A DNA stretch of 6,075 nucleotides, from contig DFFV01000068.1 of assembly GCA_002371625.1 (NCBI GenBank), forward strand, positions 1 to 6,075, read 5' to 3'. The notes below the pieces were generated by a model. It made no database searches and was not told the origin of the DNA. It worked only from the letters and a program-made list of their open reading frames with translations. Source of the DNA: Ruminococcus sp. UBA3767 (lineage in GTDB: Bacteria; Bacillota; Clostridia; Oscillospirales; Ruminococcaceae). The position numbers and the translations under genes are program-made. This document shows, one piece after another, positions 1 through 6,075 of the stretch. Position 1 is the stretch's first letter, and each line of letters begins with the position of its first letter.

Positions 1-30
1 ATACAAATCAAAAAAAAGGAGGAAATAAAA

Positions 31-90
31 ATGGTTTTTGGTCCTAATATAATTGAGGATATGATCCTTGCAGCGCCAAGAGTTATGTAA
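31..90 (+). CDS. Possible 19-residue small peptide, or C-terminal tail of a gene entering from the left
   Basis: The frame reads MVFGPNIIEDMILAAPRVM and stops at TAA (88-90). An almost ideal Shine-Dalgarno, AAGGAGG (16-22), sits 8 bases before the ATG, which is the best evidence that translation begins here. The same frame is open back to base 1, however, so this could also be the last residues of a larger protein; the lysine-rich reading of the A/G-rich leader makes that less attractive. The peptide is mostly hydrophobic, with few charges, and has no membrane segment long enough to span a bilayer and no run of one amino acid. I do not recognise it. An intrinsic terminator follows about 50 bases downstream, so it would be the last cistron of its transcript. 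It could be a signalling peptide, a small regulatory protein or a chance frame. Confidence 0.4.
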   Translation: MVFGPNIIEDMILAAPRVM

Positions 91-141
91 TAAAAGCAAA
101 CAGATACCTGCATGGCAGGACAGAAACAAAATAACAAAAGA

Positions 142-173
142 AAGGGCTGAAAGGATTCAGTCCTTATTTTTTT
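142..173 (+). terminator. Intrinsic terminator
   Basis: A 9-bp stem pairs 142-150 (AAGGGCTGA) with 157-165 (TCAGTCCTT), with one G-U pair and a 6-base loop. It is followed by A and a run of seven T (167-173). It ends the transcript that enters from the left and carries the short frame at 31-90, and it insulates that transcript from the promoter starting at 198. Confidence 0.8.
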
Positions 174-197
174 GCGTATAATCGCAGACAGCGGTGA

Positions 198-226
198 TTG
201 ACAATAAATGCGCATTGGGATATAAT
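198..226 (+). promoter_or_regulatory. Consensus SigA-type promoter of the phosphodiesterase/phosphatase unit
   Basis: TTGACA (198-203) and TATAAT (221-226) are both exact consensus, with the optimal 17-bp spacing. Transcription should start near 233 and leave a leader of about 49 bases before the ATG at 282. I see no operator palindrome or riboswitch in this leader. The signal also argues against translation starting at the TTG at 198, which is the -35 box itself. Confidence 0.85.
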
Positions 227-268
227 AAAATCAACAAATAGCTTTGGTGCTTGCAAAAAAGAAGAACC

Positions 269-273
269 GGGAG
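269..273 (+). promoter_or_regulatory. Ribosome binding site fixing the phosphodiesterase start
   Basis: GGGAG lies 8 bases before the ATG at 282. Together with the promoter at 198-226, whose start point lies downstream of any earlier in-frame start, it sets the start codon at 282. Confidence 0.7.
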
Positions 274-281
274 ATGAAAAG

Positions 282-2276
282 ATGTCACGCAGTAAAGAGA
301 GAGTGAAGCTGTATAAAAAGGTCAGGAATACGAGCCTCTGGGGTTCGGTGATAATGTATATCCTGCTGATAATCATGTTCCTTGCAATGATGCTGTTTTT
401 AGCAGGCTTTGTTCTTGAATATATCTTTGAAACGAAATTCGCCGAGGGCTACCGTGAAACGCAGCAGCTCGCACAGCTTTACGATGCGGGAAACGGTGAC
501 AGGAGCATTACCGATTACATAAACAAGCTCGACAATGATTTTATCGTAAAGGATAAAAGCGGAAGGGTGGTTTTCCAAAAGGGAAAAAACACCTGCTCCG
601 ATAACGGCGGAGAGGTAGAGCTTTCAAACGGCAAGGAAAAATACATGGTCTATGCCGATACCGAGACGGACTATATCTACCCCGACGGCGACGGCGGATT
701 AGACGTAAGATTTAAAGAGCTTGTTGACTACATATCCTCGCATGAGAACAATACAAGGCTGCCTATATGGGTGGAAACAGAGCTGAGCGGCGAAAAAACT
801 TTCATCGCCAAGGCGTATCTGACCGTCAGCACAAGGGATACCGTACTTGTGATAGAACTGCTCGCAGGAGTGTTCGGTATCGTTGTTGTGATCGGCGTGA
901 TAACTATAATAAAGATCATACGCAGCGTTATAAATTACAGGCGTGTGGTAAAGCTGTTCTACCACGATCCCGTGACTATGGGGCACAACTGGAACTGGTA
1001 TATAAGATACGGTGATGACAGGATACACGATCTGCGCACGAGGAGATACAGCTTTGCAGTCGTAAACCTTGTTTTCAGGAATTACAGGAACTACTGCCTG
1101 TGCCATTCGATAGCCGACGGCGAGAAAATGCTTGCAAGGATAAACGGGGTGCTGACGGGAGAGCTTGAAAAGAACGAGCTTTGTGCGCACGCAACTATGT
1201 CAAATTTTGCGCTGCTGCTCAGATGCGACAGCGAGGAGAGCCTTAAACAGCGGCTGGAACAGCTTATCGCCAAGCTGCAGGGCATGGACAGCGAGCACAA
1301 TTTTGCATTCCAGATAGGTGCTGATGTAGTTAAGGCGCAAAAGAGCGAGAACGGGCATTACCTGAAACGCAGGGATATGAGCATTGAAAACGCTTACAAC
1401 AATGCTTGCTCGGCAAGAGCCACGCTGGCAGATACCGAGGAATCGGGCGTGAGGATATTCGACAGCGGACTGCTGGAGGAGCAAAGGTGGTATGATACCG
1501 TTCACGAGCACCAGCAAACTGCGCTGAAAAATGAGGAGTTCGTGGTCTACTACCAGCCCAAGTACGATCCGAGGACGAATGTGCTCAAGGGTGCGGAGGC
1601 GCTTGTCAGGTGGGATTCGCCCGAGTTCGGCTTTGTAACGCCGGGCAGGATAATACCGATATTTGAGAAAAACGGGTTTATCACCGAGATAGACCATTAC
1701 ATGATAGCCCATGCCGCAAGGGACCAGAAAATGTGGCTGGATAAGGGATACAAGTGCGTGCCGGTATCGGTGAACGTTTCAAGGGCGCATTTTGTTGAAA
1801 ACGACCTTGCCCAGCAGATAAGGGATATAGTTGATAAGGAGCAGTGTCCGCACGAGCTGATCGAGATAGAGCTTACCGAGAGCGCTTTCTTTGACGACAA
1901 AAAGGCAATGATAAAAACTATCAAAAAGCTCAGGGAATACGGCTTTGCGGTGTCTATGGACGACTTTGGCGCAGGCTATTCCTCGCTCAATTCGCTCAAG
2001 GATATGCCGCTTGACGTTCTCAAACTGGATGCAGGCTTTTTCAGAGGCGAAAATGAGGGCGAGCGTGGAGAGATAGTGGTATCAGAGGCTATAAAGCTGG
2101 CAAAGAACCTTAAAATGCGCACCGTTGCAGAGGGCGTTGAGGAAAAGGCACAGGTGGATTTTCTTGCACAGCAGGGCTGCGATATGATACAGGGCTACTA
2201 CTTTGCAAAGCCGATGCCAAGGGAAGAATATGTGCACAAAATGGAGCGCACCGATGATGGCGGCGCAGGGGAATGA
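282..2276 (+). CDS. Membrane-anchored c-di-GMP phosphodiesterase with degenerate GGDEF and intact EAL domain
   Basis: Predicted to hydrolyse cyclic di-GMP at the inner face of the membrane in response to an external signal. The 664-residue protein has a short basic cytoplasmic tail, a membrane helix (about 22-46), an extracytoplasmic region of about 140 residues (47-188) that I cannot assign firmly though it could be a Cache/PAS-like sensor, and a second helix (about 189-213). A GGDEF-type domain (about 225-398) follows; where GGDEF should stand the sequence reads TMSNF (305-309), so cyclase activity is unlikely. The EAL domain (about 400-655) keeps the expected set: YQP (Q425), EAL (439-441), VNVS (N498), ELTES (530-534), DDFGAGYSSL (D560, D561), KLD (K581), AEGVE (E617) and QGY (Q637), which predicts an active phosphodiesterase. 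Upstream in-frame starts are rejected because the promoter overlaps them. The phosphatase gene follows after 4 bases. Confidence 0.92.
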   Translation: MSRSKERVKLYKKVRNTSLWGSVIMYILLIIMFLAMMLFLAGFVLEYIFETKFAEGYRETQQLAQLYDAGNGDRSITDYINKLDNDFIVKDKSGRVVFQKGKNTCSDNGGEVELSNGKEKYMVYADTETDYIYPDGDGGLDVRFKELVDYISSHENNTRLPIWVETELSGEKTFIAKAYLTVSTRDTVLVIELLAGVFGIVVVIGVITIIKIIRSVINYRRVVKLFYHDPVTMGHNWNWYIRYGDDRIHDLRTRRYSFAVVNLVFRNYRNYCLCHSIADGEKMLARINGVLTGELEKNELCAHATMSNFALLLRCDSEESLKQRLEQLIAKLQGMDSEHNFAFQIGADVVKAQKSENGHYLKRRDMSIENAYNNACSARATLADTEESGVRIFDSGLLEEQRWYDTVHEHQQTALKNEEFVVYYQPKYDPRTNVLKGAEALVRWDSPEFGFVTPGRIIPIFEKNGFITEIDHYMIAHAARDQKMWLDKGYKCVPVSVNVSRAHFVENDLAQQIRDIVDKEQCPHELIEIELTESAFFDDKKAMIKTIKKLREYGFAVSMDDFGAGYSSLNSLKDMPLDVLKLDAGFFRGENEGERGEIVVSEAIKLAKNLKMRTVAEGVEEKAQVDFLAQQGCDMIQGYYFAKPMPREEYVHKMERTDDGGAGE

Positions 2277-2280
2277 GATA

Positions 2281-2730
2281 ATGACAAGGATAATGTTTAT
2301 TTGTCACGGCAATATATGCCGCTCGCCGATGGCTGAGTTCGTGATGAAGGAGCTTGTTCGGCGTGAGGGGCTTGAAGGCAGCTTTGAGATAGCTTCCTGC
2401 GCAGTAAGCACCGAGGAGATAGGCAACGGGATATATCCGCCTGCAAAAAGCGAGCTGAGGCGCAGAGGGATACCGCTTGAGGAGCATACCGCAGTGCAGC
2501 TCAAACGCTCGGACGGGGAGAGATATGATCTGTTTATCGTGATGGATCACAGCAACCTGCGGCGTGCACGGGATATTCTTGGCAGCGGCGAAAAGCTGCA
2601 TAAGCTGATGGAGTTCGCAGGATCGTGCGGAGATGTTACAGATCCCTGGTATTCACGCAGGTTCGACACCGCCTTTGATGACATAATGCATGGCTGCAAG
2701 GGGCTGCTTGAACAGCTGAAAAACGAATAA
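2281..2730 (+). CDS. Low-molecular-weight protein tyrosine phosphatase
   Basis: A cytoplasmic phosphatase of 149 residues, the usual size for the family. The N-terminal P-loop CHGNICRSP (8-16) gives the CX5R signature, with nucleophile Cys8 and Arg14. The general acid lies in DPWY (Asp121), and the family's MDxxN stretch is at 88-92 (MDHSN). In the related protein-arginine phosphatase YwlE the loop residue before the second Cys is Thr; here it is Ile12, which favours phosphotyrosine as substrate. Such enzymes often dephosphorylate tyrosine kinases that drive capsule or exopolysaccharide export, but no kinase is visible here. ATG 2281 is preferred because AGGGGA (2267-2272) is well spaced before it; the ATG at 2293 has no room for a binding site. 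The 4-base gap after the phosphodiesterase stop implies one operon and probably translational coupling. Confidence 0.93.
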   Translation: MTRIMFICHGNICRSPMAEFVMKELVRREGLEGSFEIASCAVSTEEIGNGIYPPAKSELRRRGIPLEEHTAVQLKRSDGERYDLFIVMDHSNLRRARDILGSGEKLHKLMEFAGSCGDVTDPWYSRRFDTAFDDIMHGCKGLLEQLKNE

Positions 2731-2740
2731 CGAATAAATA

Positions 2741-2779
2741 AAAAGGTCACCGCTCTTGTGCAAGGAGTGATGACCTTTT
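2741..2779. terminator. Bidirectional terminator between convergent genes
   Basis: A long hairpin pairs 2741-2749 (AAAAGGTCA) with 2771-2779 (TGACCTTTT). After one C-A mismatch the stem continues, 2751-2757 with 2763-2769, including two G-U pairs, around a 5-base loop. The A-rich left arm and T-rich right arm supply a U tract on either strand. It lies 11 bases after the phosphatase stop and 11 bases after the stop of the leftward gene, so it should end both transcripts. Confidence 0.85.
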
Positions 2780-2790
2780 ATCGTGTGATT

Positions 2791-5712
2791 TTATTTTGCG
2801 CTGAGCACCGCCTGCGAGTACATCTCAACGCCCTTTGAAGCGTTGGGGTGGATGTGATCGAGCAGGAAGTACCTGTCGGGGTAATATACCAGCTTATCCT
2901 TGATGTAGCCGTTTGCGTTTATAAAGCCAAGCGATTTTTCCTTGCAGTATTTTTCAAGTGCATCGCTGTACTGCTCGTTCATCTCGGTCTTTTCGCTGAA
3001 CACCAGCTTTGTGTAGGGATCGCCGTCAGTGGAATACCAGGGCGCAATGAAGATAAATTCAGCAGACGGGGACTTTTCAGCGAGCTTGCTGCGCAGCTGT
3101 TCGATGCTGCTTGTGTAATCCTCTGCCGTCATTGCGCAGATACTTTTGTCACGGTAGCGCACATCGTTCGTGCCGACTGCGATAACGTAAAGATCGGCTT
3201 TTGGTATCTCATCGGTGCGCTGTACCATATATGAAGTGGTGCAGCTGCCCTTTGAATAATTCTGGATCTTTTTATCCTTGAAGTTTTCAGCTATCGGCTC
3301 ATACCACGGGCAGCCGCCGTTTTTGGTGCCCTCGGTAACGCTGTCACCTATAAAGCATACGGAATCGGCTTTTTGCAGCTTGGTGTAAAGCAGCCCGTTT
3401 TTCATGTCGGAGTCTATCTTTACGGGAGCGGCCTTTGTTCTGATAAAGCCACGCTCGTCGAAATAGTACCTTTTCTGCGCAGCTGATGCGTCTATGGAGC
3501 TGCCGAAAACGACCTTTGTAACGGTATCGTTTGCAATATTTGCACGCTGGATATCATCGGTGGTGAGCTGCTTTCTCAGCTCCTGGTCATTCATAATATC
3601 ATACACGGGAACTGCACGGTAATTGCCCTGCGCCATTGCGTGAGTGTAAAGCGGAACAACGCTTCCGCCGATGACTTTCTTGGTCGAGCGGTCGATGTAA
3701 ACATCGGTCAGCATACTTGTATCGCCCTGCTTGTCACGGTAGATGTTTGCAAAGTTGCCGGGGCAGTAGGCTGTGAAAACTGTCCTGCCGTCCGTTTTTT
3801 CCAAAAGTGCAGGCTCAACAACGTGCGGGTGGTCGCCAAGGATTATATCGGCGCCGTTTTCCTTGAAAATGTTGAACCACAGGATCTGCTCTTCACGGGG
3901 TTCGTTTGCAAACTGCGTGCCGATATGCGGAAGCACCACGATCAGATCGGGCGAGAGCGCTTTTGCCTGCTTAAAGTCCTCCTCGACCTGAGCTTTGAGC
4001 TTTTCAAAGACCTCGCCGCTCATACCCGATGCAACGGATGTGATGTAAGAATACTCGCCCTCGGTGAGTTTTTTGTCGTCAACGTAGTTGCTGCCGTAGG
4101 TGTATGAAAGGACCGCCAGCTTCAGCCCGTCTTTTTCGATGATCTTTATGCGGTTATCCTGCTTATCCTTTGCATTGCGGTATGAGCCTGTGTGGTCAAG
4201 CCCTATCTTGTCAAGAACGTCCAGTGTCCGCATTGCGCCATTTTCGCCCTTATCGAGCAGGTGGTTGTTGGCAGTCGTCACAAGGTCAAAGCCCGAGTCC
4301 TTTACTGCCTGCGCAAACGAATCGGGGAAGTTGAGGTAAAGCTCTTTGTTGTCATCAAAATTGCCTGTTGAATAGCCTGCTTCTGCGCCTGCCATAGGGC
4401 CTTCAAAAACGCCTATCGCAAGGTCTGCCGAGGAGATGTAGGGCTTGGCATATTCAAACACATCGGTAAAATCGTAGTCCTTGCCGTTGTATGCACGCTT
4501 TACCTGATCCTCAAGCAATATCAGGTCGCCTGCAAAGGTTATCCTGAAAGCGCCGTCAAATTCCTTTTGCTTATCGTCGGTCATTGTCGGGTAGAGCGCA
4601 TCGGTGCTTTGCTGCTCGGAAGCTGTCTCCTCATCCTCGTCCTCAGAGAATATATACTTCTGATAGTAATTCACCACTACCGTTGCCACAAATCCCAGCG
4701 CAACGCAAAGTGCTGCCAGCTTTGAAAGGTCAAAGCGTGTTTTCTTTCCCTTGCCGGTAAAAATATTAGCACCTGCATCAAGGAACATATTAAGGTATCT
4801 GCATACGAAGTCGTTGCCGAAAACAAGGCATATCACAACAGCTGCCGCCGCTGCGATGAGCAGTATCACAGTCACCGGCAGCTTGCCGATGCGGTCGCCG
4901 AGCAGCAGTGTGACAGGTCTGTGCAGAATGAATATCCAAAGCGAATTTCTGCCGAACATCGTAACGAGCGGCAGCTTTCTGTTCGGGGCAAGGCAGCGCA
5001 GAGCGTAGATAGCCGAGAATGCGAGGATATAAAGAACTATCCTGCCGAATGCGTCCATAGGACCTGCGTATGATGACATCTGAAGGTCCTCATCGTTATA
5101 CTCAAAGAATATCCTTGCCGCAACTGCTGCGCCTGCCGTTACAGCGAACAAAAGCAGTCCCAGCGGTGCTCTTTTTGAATACTTTTTATTTATGAGCTGC
5201 TCGCTCTTTTGTGTGCTCAGCTGGTAGCCCAGCATATAGTATGGGTAAAAGCCGATTATCCTTGCGGCAGAGAACGTATTGTCAATGCTCGGGTAAAAGC
5301 CTGCAAACAGCGCAACTGCAAAAAGTATCAGGTTTATCTCTTTGAACTTTGCAATGTGGTGCGCAGTCAGGCGCCACGCTATCAGCGCAAGCAGGTACCA
5401 GTAAGAGTACATCGGCATCAGCAGCGATTCAAACCCGTAAATAAAGCCAACAGTACTGTTGAAAATAAAGTAAAGGAATATCAGCTTTACAATGCCTTCA
5501 AGGCTGTGCGACTTTTCGCTCTTGCCGAAATAGCCCGAGATAAACACAAAGGCAGGCATGTGGAATATATAGATATAGTCTACTATCCTGTCGATGTGGG
5601 GCGACCTTTGCTGAAGCAGATAGATTATATGTGCAAATACAACCAGCAGCATGAGCAGTCCTTTAAGGTTATCCCAATAGGCACTTCGCTGTCCTGATAC
5701 GGTCTTGTTCAT
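2791..5712 (-). CDS. Three-domain fusion: acyltransferase-3, CapA-like metallophosphatase and SGNH hydrolase
   Basis: A 973-residue membrane protein probably modifying a cell-surface glycan or polymer. Residues 8-300 resemble the acyltransferase-3 family (fucose 4-O-acetylase group): about ten membrane helices, the opening DNLKG...H with Lys17 and His28 in the family's R/K-X10-H spacing, and GRNSLWIFILH (254-264). A further helix (331-350) and an acidic linker (356-367, SEDEDEETASEQ) lead to a CapA-like domain (about 388-695) with AGD (394-396), FEGP (436-439), ANNHLLDKG (481-489), PHIGTQ (595-600), GDHPHVVEP (626-634) and GNF (652-654). Residues about 783-973 form an SGNH hydrolase: GDS (Ser791), KGS (Gly822), GTND (847-850) and DHIH (Asp952, His955). 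With eleven helices both soluble domains should lie outside the cell. Likely roles are acyl transfer through the membrane (AT3) with the SGNH domain finishing it; the CapA role is unknown. The ATG is the only good start after the AAGGAGG site. Confidence 0.9.
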   Translation of the reverse strand: MNKTVSGQRSAYWDNLKGLLMLLVVFAHIIYLLQQRSPHIDRIVDYIYIFHMPAFVFISGYFGKSEKSHSLEGIVKLIFLYFIFNSTVGFIYGFESLLMPMYSYWYLLALIAWRLTAHHIAKFKEINLILFAVALFAGFYPSIDNTFSAARIIGFYPYYMLGYQLSTQKSEQLINKKYSKRAPLGLLLFAVTAGAAVAARIFFEYNDEDLQMSSYAGPMDAFGRIVLYILAFSAIYALRCLAPNRKLPLVTMFGRNSLWIFILHRPVTLLLGDRIGKLPVTVILLIAAAAAVVICLVFGNDFVCRYLNMFLDAGANIFTGKGKKTRFDLSKLAALCVALGFVATVVVNYYQKYIFSEDEDEETASEQQSTDALYPTMTDDKQKEFDGAFRITFAGDLILLEDQVKRAYNGKDYDFTDVFEYAKPYISSADLAIGVFEGPMAGAEAGYSTGNFDDNKELYLNFPDSFAQAVKDSGFDLVTTANNHLLDKGENGAMRTLDVLDKIGLDHTGSYRNAKDKQDNRIKIIEKDGLKLAVLSYTYGSNYVDDKKLTEGEYSYITSVASGMSGEVFEKLKAQVEEDFKQAKALSPDLIVVLPHIGTQFANEPREEQILWFNIFKENGADIILGDHPHVVEPALLEKTDGRTVFTAYCPGNFANIYRDKQGDTSMLTDVYIDRSTKKVIGGSVVPLYTHAMAQGNYRAVPVYDIMNDQELRKQLTTDDIQRANIANDTVTKVVFGSSIDASAAQKRYYFDERGFIRTKAAPVKIDSDMKNGLLYTKLQKADSVCFIGDSVTEGTKNGGCPWYEPIAENFKDKKIQNYSKGSCTTSYMVQRTDEIPKADLYVIAVGTNDVRYRDKSICAMTAEDYTSSIEQLRSKLAEKSPSAEFIFIAPWYSTDGDPYTKLVFSEKTEMNEQYSDALEKYCKEKSLGFINANGYIKDKLVYYPDRYFLLDHIHPNASKGVEMYSQAVLSAK

Positions 5713-5724
5713 ATTTTTCGTTGT

Positions 5725-5731
5725 CCTCCTT
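5725..5731 (-). promoter_or_regulatory. Ribosome binding site of the fusion gene, widely spaced
   Basis: Read on the minus strand this is AAGGAGG, a full anti-Shine-Dalgarno match. It stands 12 bases before the ATG (5710-5712), longer than the usual 6-9. No other start codon lies closer in frame, so the ATG stays the best choice, but translation may be less efficient than the strong site suggests. Confidence 0.75.
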
Positions 5732-5760
5732 TTGCCGAGCGCAGAGAATTTTCGCCCGAC

Positions 5761-5769
5761 ATTATATCA
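5761..5769 (-). promoter_or_regulatory. Possible second, extended -10 promoter for the fusion gene
   Basis: The minus strand reads TGATATAAT, a perfect -10 hexamer with the TGn extension, 14 bp nearer the gene than the main -10. No recognisable -35 box lies at 16-18 bp. It could be an alternative start point or a chance match in an AT-rich leader. Confidence 0.35.
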
Positions 5770-5774
5770 GTACC

Positions 5775-5803
5775 ATTTTAGCAGATTATCCTCATCAAGT
5801 CAA
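5775..5803 (-). promoter_or_regulatory. Promoter of the fusion gene
   Basis: On the minus strand, TTGACT (5798-5803) is followed after 17 bp by TAAAAT (5775-5780), preceded by an extended -10 TGC. Transcription should begin near 5768, giving a leader of about 55 bases. The tandem repeat array begins only about 5 bp behind the -35 box. Confidence 0.75.
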
Positions 5804-5808
5804 CAGCA

Positions 5809-6075
5809 GCGGCTGTCCGCTTGTCCGTCGCAGACTGCAATGTGGGGGAGACTGCTTTCGCACTGCTCCGGAATTATCAGAAGCGTGTCGGGCGACTGAG
5901 GGGTGTTGCGGCTGTCCGCTTGTCCGTCGCAGACTGCAATGTGGGGGAGACTGCTTTCGCACTGCTCCGGAATTATCAGAAGTGTGTCGGGCGACTGAGT
6001 GGTGTTGCGGCTGTCCGCTTGTCCGTCGCAGACTGCAATGTGGGGGGAGGCTGCTTTCGCACTGCTCCGGAATTA
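5809..6075. repeat. 99-bp GC-rich tandem repeat, at least 2.7 copies, cut by the window end
   Basis: Each unit begins GGCTGTCCGC, at 5811, 5910 and 6009, so the period is exactly 99 bp. Units 1 and 2 differ at only two bases (C5884 versus T5983, and G5901 versus T6000). Unit 3, incomplete, has one extra G in a G run (6042-6047 against five in the others) and one A-to-G change (6050). The unit is about 61% GC, well above the leader beside it, and contains short inverted repeats such as GCGG-CTGT-CCGC, GCAGACTGC and GTCG-GG-CGAC. No start-to-stop gene with a binding site is visible in it. The near identity points to recent duplication or ongoing homogenisation. The stretch holds no other feature I can support. 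Confidence 0.93.

Noticed and set aside
107..119. Small hairpin CCTGC-ATG-GCAGG
   Set aside because: Only 5 bp with a 3-base loop and no T run; too weak to call a functional element by itself.
31..173. Leader peptide plus terminator as an attenuator for the phosphodiesterase operon
   Set aside because: The peptide has no run of a regulatory amino acid, no clear competing antiterminator hairpin is seen, and the operon has its own consensus promoter after the terminator.
227..281. c-di-GMP or other riboswitch in the leader of the phosphodiesterase gene
   Set aside because: The leader is only about 49 bases and shows no conserved aptamer core or expression-platform hairpin.
699..1712. Long minus-strand frames opposite the phosphodiesterase gene
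   Set aside because: They have no binding sites or recognisable domains and overlap a gene with clear catalytic motifs; they are antisense shadows.
2203..2280. Upstream in-frame start that would extend the tyrosine phosphatase by 26 residues
   Set aside because: It would lie deep inside the EAL gene, the extension has no family similarity, and the P-loop cysteine normally sits within about ten residues of the N-terminus, as it does from 2281.
3640..5697. Plus-strand frames opposite the fusion gene
   Set aside because: They lack ribosome binding sites and domain signals, and the minus strand carries a continuous three-domain protein here.
5809..6075. CRISPR array
   Set aside because: The whole 99-bp unit is repeated with almost no variation; there are no short repeats separated by unique spacers, and no cas genes are in the window.

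Overview
The window looks like a chromosomal stretch from a Gram-positive anaerobe of the Clostridia, most likely a Ruminococcus-like member of the Oscillospiraceae. This is inferred from strong AAGGAGG-type ribosome binding sites, consensus SigA promoters, roughly 50% GC coding sequence with AT-rich gene starts, and the protein types. No rRNA or other taxonomic marker is present, so the genus is a guess.

Layout. Positions 1-90 hold a short reading frame: a 19-residue peptide behind a very good Shine-Dalgarno sequence, or the tail of a gene entering from the left. It is followed by an intrinsic terminator (142-173). A perfect-consensus promoter (TTGACA-17 bp-TATAAT, 198-226) then drives a two-gene rightward unit. 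The first gene encodes a membrane-anchored c-di-GMP phosphodiesterase with a degenerate GGDEF domain and an intact EAL domain (282-2276). Four bases later comes a low-molecular-weight protein tyrosine phosphatase (2281-2730). A long hairpin (2741-2779) serves as a shared terminator for this unit and for the convergent gene on the other strand.

The leftward gene (2791-5712, 973 codons) is the most striking item. It fuses three enzymes that are more often separate or paired: a polytopic acyltransferase-3 membrane domain, a CapA/poly-gamma-glutamate-type metallophosphatase-like domain, and a C-terminal SGNH/GDSL hydrolase-like domain. The main catalytic motifs of the first and third are visible, and most of those of the second. 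It has its own promoter (5775-5803). Directly behind that promoter begins a GC-rich 99-bp tandem repeat, present in at least 2.7 copies and running off the right edge.

How they may work together (inference). A c-di-GMP-degrading sensor, a tyrosine phosphatase of the kind that often controls capsule export kinases, and a surface-glycan-modifying fusion enzyme sit side by side. This would fit a local module controlling cell-surface polysaccharide. The fusion gene is transcribed separately, so the link rests only on adjacency.
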